A stretch of DNA of 12,796 bases from an uncultured Bacillota bacterium (GTDB lineage: Bacteria; Bacillota; Clostridia; Oscillospirales; Oscillospiraceae). The notes below the pieces were generated by a model. The model was not told where the DNA came from, ran no database searches, and saw nothing but the letters and a program-made list of their open reading frames with translations. Positions 1 to 7,000 of this stretch are shown in pieces; the first letter of the stretch is position 1, and the number at the start of each line of letters is the position of its first letter. Location: positions 1 to 12,796 of the forward strand of contig CANDCW010000071.1 of the NCBI GenBank assembly GCA_947383275.1. The letters run 5' to 3'. The position numbers and the translations under genes were made by a program.

Positions 1-86
1 AGGCGGCAGGCTCCCTCACCTTTACCGCAGCGACTGCCCCAACAGCAAACCTTTCCGTCTATGTTGTCGTTCAGGAGGTGGGCTGA
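1..86 (+). CDS. C-terminus of an upstream phage structural protein (partial)
   Basis: An open frame enters from the left edge and stops at TGA 84-86. It gives the last 27 residues of a protein, ending in an alternating hydrophobic beta-type pattern (LSVYVVVQEVG). The stop overlaps the ATG of the next gene (TGATG), which is typical of translational coupling in a phage late operon. A strong AGGAGGTG ribosome site at 73-80 lies inside this coding end. It is probably a small tail or baseplate component next to the fibre genes; too little is visible to name a family. Confidence 0.6.
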   Translation, partial: AAGSLTFTAATAPTANLSVYVVVQEVG

Positions 87-814
87 TGCTTAACAATCCG
101 ATTATCCTGGGGGCCAAGCTCCCCGCCCTGTCTAATCCCGGTACCGCCGGGGATTTGCTTACTGGGAAGCAACTGATTGACCAGAATGGGAACGTGCTGA
201 CGGGGACTATGCCGGCTTTAGCCCAACAGACTATTACCCCCGGAACCAGCGATAAGATAATTGCCTCTGGCCGGTACCTTGCCGGTACGCAAACCATACA
301 AGGAAGTGCTAATCTAGTTCCAGGAAATATAAAAAGTGGGGTGTCCATTTTTGGGGTGGCTGGGTCATATGCTGGGCCTGGTACCACACAGCTACCTAAA
401 ATTACTGCGGTGTTTTATCCAGAGGGCAATGGATTAACTGATAGTGCGACTAGTGCATCGACTACAAGAAAAACTGTATCTATTCGGACTATAAGCGACC
501 CGGAAAAAGTGGCCGTATTGCAGATACATACTGCCATTAATTTTTCAGAACTATCTTTAAATGATAGTAATCTATACATATACAATGTAGTAATATATGA
601 TCCATTTCATTTTTCAACCAGTAAACTCACACAATTTTCATGGATTTCTAATTCCAGTTCAGAATGGAGAGCCGTACCGGGATCGTTGGCGCAGTCTCCT
701 AAAATAGAAGTGACTTCATCTGGAAGATCAATAACTATAGCTACAAACCCAATTGATTTAAATTTTGCTTTTCGACCGGTGGCATATGAAGTTCATTATG
801 CTTCCTATTCCTGA
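86..814 (+). CDS. Tail-fibre-like phage protein, mosaic C-terminus
   Basis: A 242-residue protein, coupled by overlap to the gene before it and preceded by AGGAGGTG at 73-80, which fixes the ATG at 86. Residues about 25-95 carry glycine-rich motifs (LIDQNGNVLTGTMP, then SGRYLAGTQTIQG and NIKSGVSIFGVAG) that recur in tail and fibre proteins of Clostridia phages and support a role in the adsorption apparatus. From about residue 105 the DNA becomes clearly AT-richer and the protein switches to a serine-, threonine- and asparagine-rich beta pattern with no family I recognise. That looks like an exchanged receptor-binding tip on a conserved attachment base. No signal peptide or membrane segment is seen. 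The tail role is inference from the N-terminal motifs and from the fibre gene downstream. Confidence 0.72.
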   Translation: MLNNPIILGAKLPALSNPGTAGDLLTGKQLIDQNGNVLTGTMPALAQQTITPGTSDKIIASGRYLAGTQTIQGSANLVPGNIKSGVSIFGVAGSYAGPGTTQLPKITAVFYPEGNGLTDSATSASTTRKTVSIRTISDPEKVAVLQIHTAINFSELSLNDSNLYIYNVVIYDPFHFSTSKLTQFSWISNSSSEWRAVPGSLAQSPKIEVTSSGRSITIATNPIDLNFAFRPVAYEVHYASYS

Positions 815-929
815 CCCTATTTGCGGCTAAGGCCATGGGGGGATGATCAACACAACTGTGGTCATAAACAAAACCGCTCCCAGGGCGGCGGGATCGCACA
901 AAGCGGCTTTATAAGAAGGGAGAATTTTT

Positions 930-2315
930 ATGCCGATTACAGACGGAAAATATAAAAACCCCGGCTGGGTAAATAACCAAAAACCGGCAATAAATGCGGC
1001 GGAGTTGAACGCAATCAGCACCACACTGGAAAACTTGGACGCAGGGGGCGGCGGGGTAGGCCGGTCTATGGCCGGGGAGACGGTGACTCTTCCGGATGGG
1101 GCTACTGTGACCGCAGGAGAAGGGGCAGAGATATTCAATAACTACGGTCTCCATTATAGAAGAAATATTGCATCTGGGGATTCCTCTCATTCGGAAGGGG
1201 CACAGACGGTTGCATCAGGTGATTATTCCCATGCAGAAGGGGCCGCTACTACAGCGCAAGGAGTATCTTCACATGCAGAGGGGAGTGCTACCCAAGCACT
1301 TGGGCGTTACTCACATGCAGAGGGCGGTAGGACCATAATGAGTGGTTATCATAATCCTGTTACAGCCTCCGGCGACTATGCGCACGCCGAAGGATCCAGC
1401 ACCATTGCGTCGGGTGATTGTTCCCATGCAGAAGGGGAGTTAACTACTGCGTCAGGAAACTGGTCTCACGCATCTGGATTTCTTTCTACCGCATCAGGGT
1501 ATTACTCGTTTACGCATGGGAACCGCGCGCTCGCAAAAGGCGAGAGCGCCTATGCGTTTGGATGGAATGTTATTGCCAATTCCTGTCAGTTTGTTATAGG
1601 AAACTACAACAAAGAAAGCGCAAATACGGGGCAAATAGAAAATAATTCTGACCGGTTTATCATCGGTGGCACAGGCTACAGCACACAAGGTCGGATGAAC
1701 TGTTTCCGTGTAACTGCCGGAGGGTCTGTATTTGGAGTTGGTTCGTTCAATACATCGGGTGCAGACTACGCCGAGCTGTTCGAGTGGCAGGACGGCAACC
1801 CGGAGGGCGAGGACCGGGCGGGGCTGTTCGTGACGCTGGATGGCGAGCGCATCCGCATTGCCGGTCCGGAGGACGATTACATCCTTGGGGTTGTCTCCGC
1901 CGCCCCCTCGGTGGTGGGAGATGTGTATGATGACCAGTGGCAGGGGATGTACATCCGGGACGTGTTTGGGCGGACGGTCCAGGAGGAGCAGCACTTTCCC
2001 GCCCGCACCGTGGAGCGCCCCACCCCGGACGGGCAGACGGAGACGGTGGAGCTGACCCCGGCTTGCCGCGCATTAGCCCCTAAGCTCAACCCCGATTACG
2101 ACAGCACCATCAAGTACCAGCCCCGCACCCAGCGCCCCGAGTGGGACGCCGTGGGCCTGCTGGGCAAGCTGGTGGCGGTGGACGACGGCTCCTGTCAGGT
2201 AAACGGCTGGGCCACGGTGGGCCCGGGCGGAAGAGCCACGGCCAGCATGGAGCGCACCAAGTACCGGGTTATGTCCCGGCTGGATGACAGGCACATCCGA
2301 GTGATGATCCTTTGA
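930..2315 (+). CDS. Tail fibre with YadA-like head repeats and peptidase G2 self-cleaving chaperone domain
   Basis: A 461-residue protein starting at ATG 930 behind AAGGGAGA (916-923). Residues 1-40 form a short base (NNQKPAINAAELNAI), as in many phage fibre proteins. Residues 82-216 hold nine 14-residue repeats of the type SGxYSHAEGxxTxA, interrupted once by a nine-residue insert (138-146). These resemble the YadA head repeat, which forms trimeric left-handed beta-rolls. Residues about 276-461 match the peptidase G2 / intramolecular chaperone autoprocessing domain known from phi29-type appendage proteins, starting with the signature SGADYAE (276-282) that supplies the acidic residues D279 and E282. 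In that family the C-terminal chaperone trimerises the fibre and then cuts itself off. The mature spike would therefore be about 275 residues, and this one is probably the host-recognition fibre. The repeat half is lower in GC than the chaperone half. Confidence 0.85.
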   Translation: MPITDGKYKNPGWVNNQKPAINAAELNAISTTLENLDAGGGGVGRSMAGETVTLPDGATVTAGEGAEIFNNYGLHYRRNIASGDSSHSEGAQTVASGDYSHAEGAATTAQGVSSHAEGSATQALGRYSHAEGGRTIMSGYHNPVTASGDYAHAEGSSTIASGDCSHAEGELTTASGNWSHASGFLSTASGYYSFTHGNRALAKGESAYAFGWNVIANSCQFVIGNYNKESANTGQIENNSDRFIIGGTGYSTQGRMNCFRVTAGGSVFGVGSFNTSGADYAELFEWQDGNPEGEDRAGLFVTLDGERIRIAGPEDDYILGVVSAAPSVVGDVYDDQWQGMYIRDVFGRTVQEEQHFPARTVERPTPDGQTETVELTPACRALAPKLNPDYDSTIKYQPRTQRPEWDAVGLLGKLVAVDDGSCQVNGWATVGPGGRATASMERTKYRVMSRLDDRHIRVMIL

Positions 2316-2332
2316 CACATGTAACAAGAAAC

Positions 2333-2350
2333 GCCGCCCTTTCAGGCGGC
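2333..2350. other. GC-rich hairpin after the fibre gene
   Basis: GCCGCC (2333-2338) and GGCGGC (2345-2350) form a six-pair stem with the loop CTTTCA, 17 bases after the fibre stop codon. On the + strand no U-tract follows, so it may only protect the mRNA 3' end. Read on the - strand it is followed by GTTTCTTGTT, so it could act as a weak terminator for antisense transcription coming from the promoter at 2666-2694. Confidence 0.4.
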
Positions 2351-2355
2351 AGGAA

Positions 2356-2384
2356 TTGACAAAATACGGCGCGCACGGTATGAT
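2356..2384 (+). promoter_or_regulatory. Consensus-like sigma-70/sigma-A promoter for the small toxin gene
   Basis: TTGACA (2356-2361), a spacer of exactly 17 bases, then TATGAT (2379-2384). The expected start of transcription is about 2391, the first base of a perfect hairpin. A promoter this close to consensus in the middle of a late tail operon indicates independent, constitutive transcription of the short gene downstream. The first nine bases, TTGACAAAA, are shared with the opposing promoter at 2666-2694. Confidence 0.8.
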
Positions 2385-2390
2385 AGGCAT

Positions 2391-2410
2391 ACCGGCCTGA
2401 ACAGGCCGGT
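2391..2410 (+). other. 5'-terminal mRNA hairpin
   Basis: ACCGGCCTGAACAGGCCGGT is an inverted repeat with up to nine pairs. It begins at the predicted first base of the transcript. Such 5'-end stems protect mRNA from decay and are common on stable type I toxin messages (known for fst). It is absent from the otherwise similar leader on the opposite strand. Confidence 0.6.
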
Positions 2411-2450
2411 CAGAAGGTGCGCTGTTACATAAAAGGCGGTTGGCCCATTT
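2411..2450 (+). repeat. Left arm of inverted repeat (toxin mRNA leader)
   Basis: The sequence reads CAGAAGG, TG, CGCTGTTAC, an eight-base spacer, CGGTTGGCCC, ATTT. The four blocks (7, 9, 10 and 4 bases) recur in the same order on the opposite strand at 2660-2626, so 30 positions are identical. The two inward-facing promoters therefore give RNAs with nearly the same 5' sequence. A + strand transcript reading through to 2660 could pair its 5' and 3' ends. Confidence 0.75.
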
Positions 2451-2479
2451 CCTCGCGAATTTGATTCGAGGGGAGGTGG
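2451..2479 (+). promoter_or_regulatory. Ribosome site of the toxin gene with an adjoining hairpin
   Basis: A strong Shine-Dalgarno sequence, GGGGAGGTGG (2470-2479), lies six bases before ATG 2486. Directly upstream, CGAAT (2456-2460) pairs with ATTCG (2464-2468), and CCT (2451-2453) pairs with AGG (2469-2471) across a CG bulge. The stem thus reaches into the first bases of the ribosome site and could restrict translation, as is usual in type I toxin messages. Confidence 0.5.
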
Positions 2480-2485
2480 TTGCTG

Positions 2486-2581
2486 ATGGGAAACGATTTG
2501 CGAAAGATTCTCTTTCGTTTCGTGGTGTGTTTGGGCATTGTCGTTATGATTCTGCTCCTCACCGCCCCAAAAGCGTGTTAG
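2486..2581 (+). CDS. Small single-helix membrane peptide, putative type I toxin
   Basis: A 31-residue ORF (ATG 2486, TAG 2579-2581) with a strong ribosome site, its own near-consensus promoter at 2356-2384 and a terminator over its stop. The peptide has a short charged N-terminus (MGNDLRK), one hydrophobic helix at residues about 8-26 (FRFVVCLGIVVMILLLTA) and a short tail, PKAC. This is the usual build of type I toxins (Fst, TxpA, TisB classes), which insert in the inner membrane and depolarise it. It lacks the Fst signature and does not look like the TxpA/BsrG group or the holin-like toxin family, so I do not assign it to a known family. The convergent promoter on the other strand supplies a predicted antisense antitoxin. 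Alternatives are a small phage membrane or lysis-regulating peptide; the antisense arrangement favours a toxin. Confidence 0.7.
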   Translation: MGNDLRKILFRFVVCLGIVVMILLLTAPKAC

Positions 2582-2659
2582 CCGCCCGGCTGCAACCCGA
2601 ACGGCTAACATTTTGTTAGTTCTGTAAATCGGGCCAACCGTCAGTAACAGCGCCCTTCT
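2569..2659 (-). ncRNA. Predicted antisense antitoxin RNA (about 90 nt)
   Basis: The promoter at 2666-2694 predicts a start at about 2659, and the shared stem with its trailing UUUU predicts an end at about 2569. The RNA would be fully complementary to the 3' end of the toxin message, including its last four codons, stop codon and terminator. If it reads through, it would also cover the whole ORF and ribosome site. Its length and convergent layout match RNA II of the par/fst locus and RatA-like antitoxins. There is no convincing protein in this transcript. Existence and ends are predicted from promoter and terminator only. Confidence 0.65.
2577..2617 (+). terminator. Bidirectional terminator shared by toxin mRNA and antisense RNA
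   Basis: TGTTAGCCG (2576-2584) pairs with CGGCTAACA (2602-2610) around a 17-base loop. On the + strand TTTTGTT follows (2611-2617). On the - strand the same stem is followed by CGCTTTT, ending at 2569. The toxin stop codon lies inside the stem. A second hairpin, CTAACA/TGTTAG (2605-2619), competes for the same bases, so the structure could switch. Confidence 0.65.
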
Positions 2660-2660
2660 G
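2626..2660 (-). repeat. Right arm of inverted repeat (antisense RNA leader)
   Basis: Read on the - strand, this carries CAGAAGG, CGCTGTTAC, CGGTTGGCCC and ATTT in the same order as the toxin leader at 2411-2450, with short differing spacers. It begins at the predicted 5' end of the antisense RNA. The arms are 175 bases apart and bracket the ribosome site, toxin ORF and terminator. Confidence 0.75.
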
Positions 2661-2665
2661 CATTT

Positions 2666-2694
2666 ATTATATCCAACCATTCCTGTTTTGTCAA
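2666..2694 (-). promoter_or_regulatory. Perfect consensus promoter for the antisense RNA
   Basis: On the - strand: TTGACA (2694-2689), a 17-base spacer, then TATAAT (2671-2666). Both hexamers match the consensus exactly. It points left into the toxin gene. No - strand protein gene follows that fits its position, so the product is most simply a strongly expressed antisense RNA. It is stronger than the toxin promoter (TATGAT), as expected when an unstable antitoxin must be in excess. Confidence 0.85.
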
Positions 2695-2714
2695 CCAGAT
2701 TTCAGGAGGCAGCT

Positions 2715-2876
2715 ATGCTGAAAGCAAATGTGATAAAAAAGTGGTACAAGCTGACGCTGAAGAGCGACGCCGGTAGTACCGCCGTTAAAACCGTCCAGGC
2801 TGAAAGCCCCGCCGCAGCGGTCCTGCTGCACCCCCCGGAACGGGGCTGGACGCTGGTGGGGGTGGCCCCGCTGTGA
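2715..2876 (+). CDS. Small phage protein of unknown function
   Basis: A 53-residue protein. The ATG at 2715 is chosen because AGGAGG (2704-2709) sits five bases before it; a longer in-frame extension beginning with TTG at 2688 lies inside the - strand promoter and has no ribosome site. The sequence is rich in beta-type and alanine stretches (KKWYKLTLKSDAGS, AESPAAAVLLH). There is no membrane segment, no cysteine and no motif I recognise. It overlaps the next gene by four bases (GTGA), so the two are translationally coupled and probably act in the tail or late module. Confidence 0.7.
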   Translation: MLKANVIKKWYKLTLKSDAGSTAVKTVQAESPAAAVLLHPPERGWTLVGVAPL

Positions 2877-3142
2877 ACGGTCAGGCTGAGGTGAGGGCCA
2901 TCCAGAAGGCCCTGGAGCCCTGGGTGAAGGGGCTGATTGACTCCGCCACCCGGAACTGCGTGCGGCGGAAAACCGTCACCGTCGCCACAGCTCCCAACGG
3001 CGCTACTATGGGCGTGAAGGAACCCTTCGACACCACTGTGATGGATGTGCCCTATGTGTCCACCATGGCCGGCGCCCAGGTGGGCGATACCGTAACCATT
3101 GAGTGGCTGTACGGCCTGAGCAATGCGGTTGTGGTGGGGTGA
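2873..3142 (+). CDS. Small phage protein, probably tail-associated, unknown function
   Basis: An 89-residue protein starting with GTG 2873, which overlaps the previous stop; a GGTGGGGGTGG stretch lies upstream. It has an N-terminal helix (EVRAIQKALEPWVKGLIDSA), a CVRRK segment, and a C-terminal beta pattern with AQVGDTVTIEWLYG, suggesting a small barrel-like fold. Short proteins of this build sit beside fibre genes in Clostridia phages, but I cannot name a function. It is the last + strand gene before a strong terminator, so it ends the adsorption transcription unit. Confidence 0.7.
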   Translation: MNGQAEVRAIQKALEPWVKGLIDSATRNCVRRKTVTVATAPNGATMGVKEPFDTTVMDVPYVSTMAGAQVGDTVTIEWLYGLSNAVVVG

Positions 3143-3189
3143 GAATCCTTGGATTTAGCCGGGGAGGGCTAAAGAAAATAAAAGCGAAA

Positions 3190-3241
3190 CATGGCTTCAA
3201 GCACAGGATTAACTATGCTTGAGGCCATGCTTTTTCTTTTT
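3190..3241. terminator. Strong bidirectional rho-independent terminator
   Basis: CATGGCTTCAAGCA (3190-3203) pairs with TGCTTGAGGCCATG (3216-3229), 14 pairs with one G-U, around a 12-base loop. On the + strand CTTTTTCTTTTT follows. On the - strand the stem is followed by TTTCGCTTTTATTTTC. It separates the + strand late unit from the convergent - strand gene and overlaps that gene's stop codon. A second small hairpin (TTTAGCC/GGCTAAA, 3154-3173) lies just upstream without a U-tract. Confidence 0.9.
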
Positions 3242-3953
3242 ACCGAACCAAATTGAGAATGCGATCCACGATGAACGGGTCATCCAAAAGGAGCTTGCAG
3301 GTTGTGCCTCCAAACTGGAGCTCAAGCCCATCGTAGTTCTCTAAAAATTGCATGGAGGTCAGGCTGGAAACTGAGTGCTCAAAACTGCTCTCGCCTGTCA
3401 TGATAACGCGCTGGCTGGTGATAGTGAGCAAGCCGGGATAGGTGTATGGGACCAAGCCGCGCACTGCCTGGCTATAGCCGCTGCCGGAGTCCAAAGAAAA
3501 ACCGTCCAATATCTCAACACTACTTCCGCTGTAAGAGGTTCGATGGCCCACCACCTCGTGCTTAATTACCAGCAAAGTGGCTTTGCCTTGGTAGTGGCAC
3601 CGTTCCCCTCGGCGCAGGAGAACATGCTGGGGCAGAGAAATAACGGGCGGGAAACGGAGTTGGGCGGCAGCAGTCTTTTGCTGAAGCTGACGCAAACGCC
3701 GTTTCCGGGCCTCTTGTTCATCACGTTTGTTCATTTCCACGCCGCTGATTCCCACCAATAAGAGAAGTAATGGAGTGAGGATCAAAGAGAGTATGAATAT
3801 AACTGTCGCGACCTTACCTGCATCAAACTCTCCCCCGCCCCCCAAGGCATAGAGGATCGAGACAATTACCGCAAGCGCAATATTAACGAAAGCAAATAAA
3901 ACGATAAGCCCACCAACGATGGATAGTAACCCAGGATCTTTTTTATCCTTCAT
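3240..3953 (-). CDS. Two-helix membrane protein with PH-like domain (moron)
   Basis: A 237-residue protein read against the tail genes. I use the ATG at 3953: the predicted promoter (3972-4000) starts transcription at about 3965, downstream of a possible ATG at 3968, and GGGGGCGGG lies just before 3953. Two membrane segments lie at residues about 8-36 and 47-72, followed by a basic helical linker (about 75-98). The C-terminal part (about 108-234) contains GLLTITSQRVIMTG followed by a strand pattern and DGLELQFGG, like the bacterial PH/GRAM-like domains that begin GxLxITxxRxIxTG. It has its own promoter and terminator, interrupts the late operon and is less GC-rich than its flanks, which is the profile of a moron expressed in the lysogen. 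Superinfection exclusion or envelope sensing is plausible but unproven. Confidence 0.75.
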   Translation of the reverse strand: MKDKKDPGLLSIVGGLIVLFAFVNIALAVIVSILYALGGGGEFDAGKVATVIFILSLILTPLLLLLVGISGVEMNKRDEQEARKRRLRQLQQKTAAAQLRFPPVISLPQHVLLRRGERCHYQGKATLLVIKHEVVGHRTSYSGSSVEILDGFSLDSGSGYSQAVRGLVPYTYPGLLTITSQRVIMTGESSFEHSVSSLTSMQFLENYDGLELQFGGTTCKLLLDDPFIVDRILNLVR

Positions 3954-3971
3954 ATTACCCGCCCCCATATT

Positions 3972-4000
3972 AATATAGAGTACCCAGCTTCAAAATGCAA
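3972..4000 (-). promoter_or_regulatory. Promoter of the membrane moron
   Basis: On the - strand: TTGCAT (4000-3995), a 17-base spacer, TATATT (3977-3972). The -10 box has five of six consensus bases and the -35 box three of six. The expected start at about 3965 leaves a short leader with GGGGGCGGG before ATG 3953. The region 3954-4038 between the two divergent genes contains no clear + strand promoter for the tape measure gene. Confidence 0.5.
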
Positions 4001-4038
4001 GGTCGGCCATGGAAAATTTTTAACGAGGAGCTATCATT

Positions 4039-7000
4039 ATGACAGATGAAATCGTAAGGCTGAAAGTAGGCATCACGGGGGCCACAGAGGCCCAGGTTGC
4101 CCGGTTGGAACGGCTGGACGCAGTGGTGGAATCGCTGAAAAAGAAACCCGACATCAGCATCAGCATCCAAGGCCTGCCCAAGAACATGGGGAATGCCGAG
4201 GAGTCAGCCAAGGCTGCGGCGAAGTACATCAACGCCCAGGCAAACATGATAAAGGCTCAGAATCAGTTGGCGGTAGAGCAGGAACGCACCCGGCAAGCTA
4301 TTGCAGGCCAGGCCGCCCAGGAGATCAAGGCCCAGGCCGCGGCGGACGGCCTGGTGCAGACTCAGCAGCAGTATAACCGGCTTTGGACGGTTCTGGAGCA
4401 CCAGATCATGAACGCTGTCATTCAAAATGTCCGCAAGGCCACAAACGAGCTGAAGGCCATGAACGCCGAAATGGTGTCCATCCAGAAGGTGACCGGAGCC
4501 ACGGACGCTGAGATGCAGCGGCTGAAGGACTCTGCCTTTGAGGTTGCGGGAAACTTGGGTTCAACCCCATCGGATTATTTGGCCTCGGTAACCAAGTGGG
4601 CTCAGGCGGGATATAAGGGGCTTTCAGACCAGCTGGGTGAGCTGTCCGCCAAGACTCAGGTTGTCGGGGACGTGAACGAGGAGACGGCCAACAAGTTCCT
4701 GCTGGCGGTGGACGCCGCCTACAAGTATAAAGGGAACGTAGGCCAGCTCACCCAGGTTCTGGACGGGGCCAATGAAATTTCCAACAACTACGCCACATCG
4801 GTGGACAAGCTGGCAAACGGCATGGGTATCGTCTCCTCCCTGGCAGAGCAGGCTGGGATGAAGGTAGAGGAGACCATGGCCGCCATCGGCACCATCACCG
4901 TCAAGACCCAGGAGAGCGGCAACAGCGCCGCCCGGGCGCTGCGTGCTCTGATTCTCAACATCCAGGGGAGCACCGAGATCGAGATCGATGCCGAGACCGG
5001 CGAGCGGTGGACCGAGGACGAGATACAGCGCACCGCCGCCGCCCTGAGTAAGCTCAACGTGGCGACGAGGGAGTATAAGGACGGCATTATGTCCCTGCGC
5101 AACCCCATGGAGGTCATCGGGGAGCTGGCGGAGAAGTACCAGAAGGGGCTGGTCACGGAGGCCCAGCTGCAAGAGGTGGTGGCCTCCCTGGGCGGAAAGG
5201 TCCGGTCCAACCAGCTCATGGCGCTAATTCAGGGGTTCGACACTTACCAGAAGATGATCGAGACCTATAAGGACAGCGTGGGAAGCGCCGACAAAGAGCT
5301 GGAGATTTACCGGAACGGCTGGGAAGCCAAGTCCAACCGCCTGGTGGCGCAGTGGACGCAGTTTGTGGAGAGCTTCAAGGCCAGCGACCTGTCTATGACT
5401 GTGCTGGATATCGGAAACGCGTTTCTGGAGTGGGCCAACACCGACTTCGGGAATACCATCATGCAGATCGGGGCCCTGACCGCCGCCATCCTGGCCCTGA
5501 AAGCCGCAGCAAAGACCGACAAGGGCGTGGCCGTCCTTGGAGCGCTAAATGTGATCCCCCAGGGGCTGAAAGGAATTGCGGCCGCAGCGCAAAAAGGAGC
5601 TAACGGAGCCACCGGCCTGACTGCTGTTCTGAAGGGCGCCCAGGGAGGAGTGATAGAGTTCGGCAAAGCTCTCTACTCCGCCCTGGGGCCGGTGGGTATG
5701 TTCGTGGTGGGGACCACAACGGTTATCTCAATTTTAAAGCTGCTGGAAGCGGAATACGAAAAGGTAAATCCCTCCGCCAAGACCATGTGGGAAACTGTCC
5801 GCCAGAGCGCGGAGGAATACAAAACTCTGGCGGAGGAGGCAGAAGGGCTGCGGCAGCAGCTGAAGGAGGTCGGTGAGCGGATCGATGAACTCAACGGCAA
5901 GGAAAACCTCACCTTGACGGAGCAGGCGGAGCTGGAGCGGCTAAAGCTCACCAACTCTCAGCTGCAAACCCAGTTGGAGCTGAAGGAGCGGCTGGCAAAG
6001 CTGGCCCAGGATAGGACCGTTAAGGAAGCTTCTGGAGCGTTTGAAAAGGGATTTGCAGACGAGAACGGCACTGCGGAGAAGTTCTTCGGCCGCGACTTCC
6101 TGGGGCAGGGCTGGGAAAAGCAGATCGGCCAGGCAAAGGCCGCCCTGGAGATGTACCAGGGAATTTTAAAGAATGCCCAGGACAGCGGGAATAAAACGGC
6201 GGAGAAATCCGCGCAAAAGGCCGTTGATTCCATCCAAAAGGTTTTGGATGAAATGGGCGTTTCTCTGGCCGGTCAGTTCAATCTCATTGACGGGCTGGAT
6301 ACGGAAAAGGCTATAGCCCTGATGAGGCAAATCAATGAGGTGTCTATCGCCCTCCAGGCCATCAGCGACCCCGCGCAGGCGGCGGCAGCCGCTATGGAGC
6401 GTTTCCAAAACAGCGCGGACCCATCTACCCTCCGGCGGTTTAACGCCGAGCTGGAAAGAATGCGGGGAGACGGAAAAGTAACCGCAGATGAAGTGACCCG
6501 GCTGGCGGAGCTGTTCCCGGATATTAAGACCATTATGGACCTTACTGGCCTGACAGCTGAACAACTGGCCGAACACTTTAACGCGGTGGAGGAGAAATCC
6601 CGGGAAGCGGCCGAGGGGATCGCCGAGACCGGCAACGCAGCAGAGGACTCCAAGAAGGCCATGGAGGAGCTGACCAAAGACCTGAAATCCGCCGTATCCG
6701 GAATGGAGGCCGTCAAGGACGCCCAGAAAGAGCTGAAGGAGAATGGACAGTTGTCTACCAACACCCTGATCGCCCTGCTGGGCAATTATGGGGATTCCAT
6801 CGACGACGTGATCCTGAAAGCGCTGGCTGGCCTTGCGACCCAGGAGGAAATCAGCCGGGCCTTGGAGGAAGCCTATCAGGCCGACCTGGATAAATACCGG
6901 AAAACTATCCTGGAAAAGAACATGGAGAACGAGGATTTTTATGCCTCATGGCTCAGTGAAAACGCCGGCACGGTAAAGAAGCTAGCGGAGGAGTACGGGA

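Noticed and set aside
843..914. A 23-residue + strand ORF (starts MINTTVVINK) in the 115-base gap between the two fibre genes
   Set aside because: No convincing ribosome site (only a run of G directly against the ATG) and no recognisable pattern; the gap shows no other feature besides the ribosome site of the next gene.
2454..2625. Invertible DNA switch between the two inverted repeat arms
   Set aside because: The arms are imperfect, no invertase is nearby, and both promoters lie outside the arms, so inversion would only swap which promoter drives the peptide. Antisense RNA control explains the layout better.
2342..2680. A 112-residue - strand ORF across the toxin locus
   Set aside because: It starts inside the predicted leader/promoter zone of the antisense RNA without a ribosome site, and its sequence is a low-complexity mixture expected of a chance frame. 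The region is better explained by two RNAs and a small + strand peptide.
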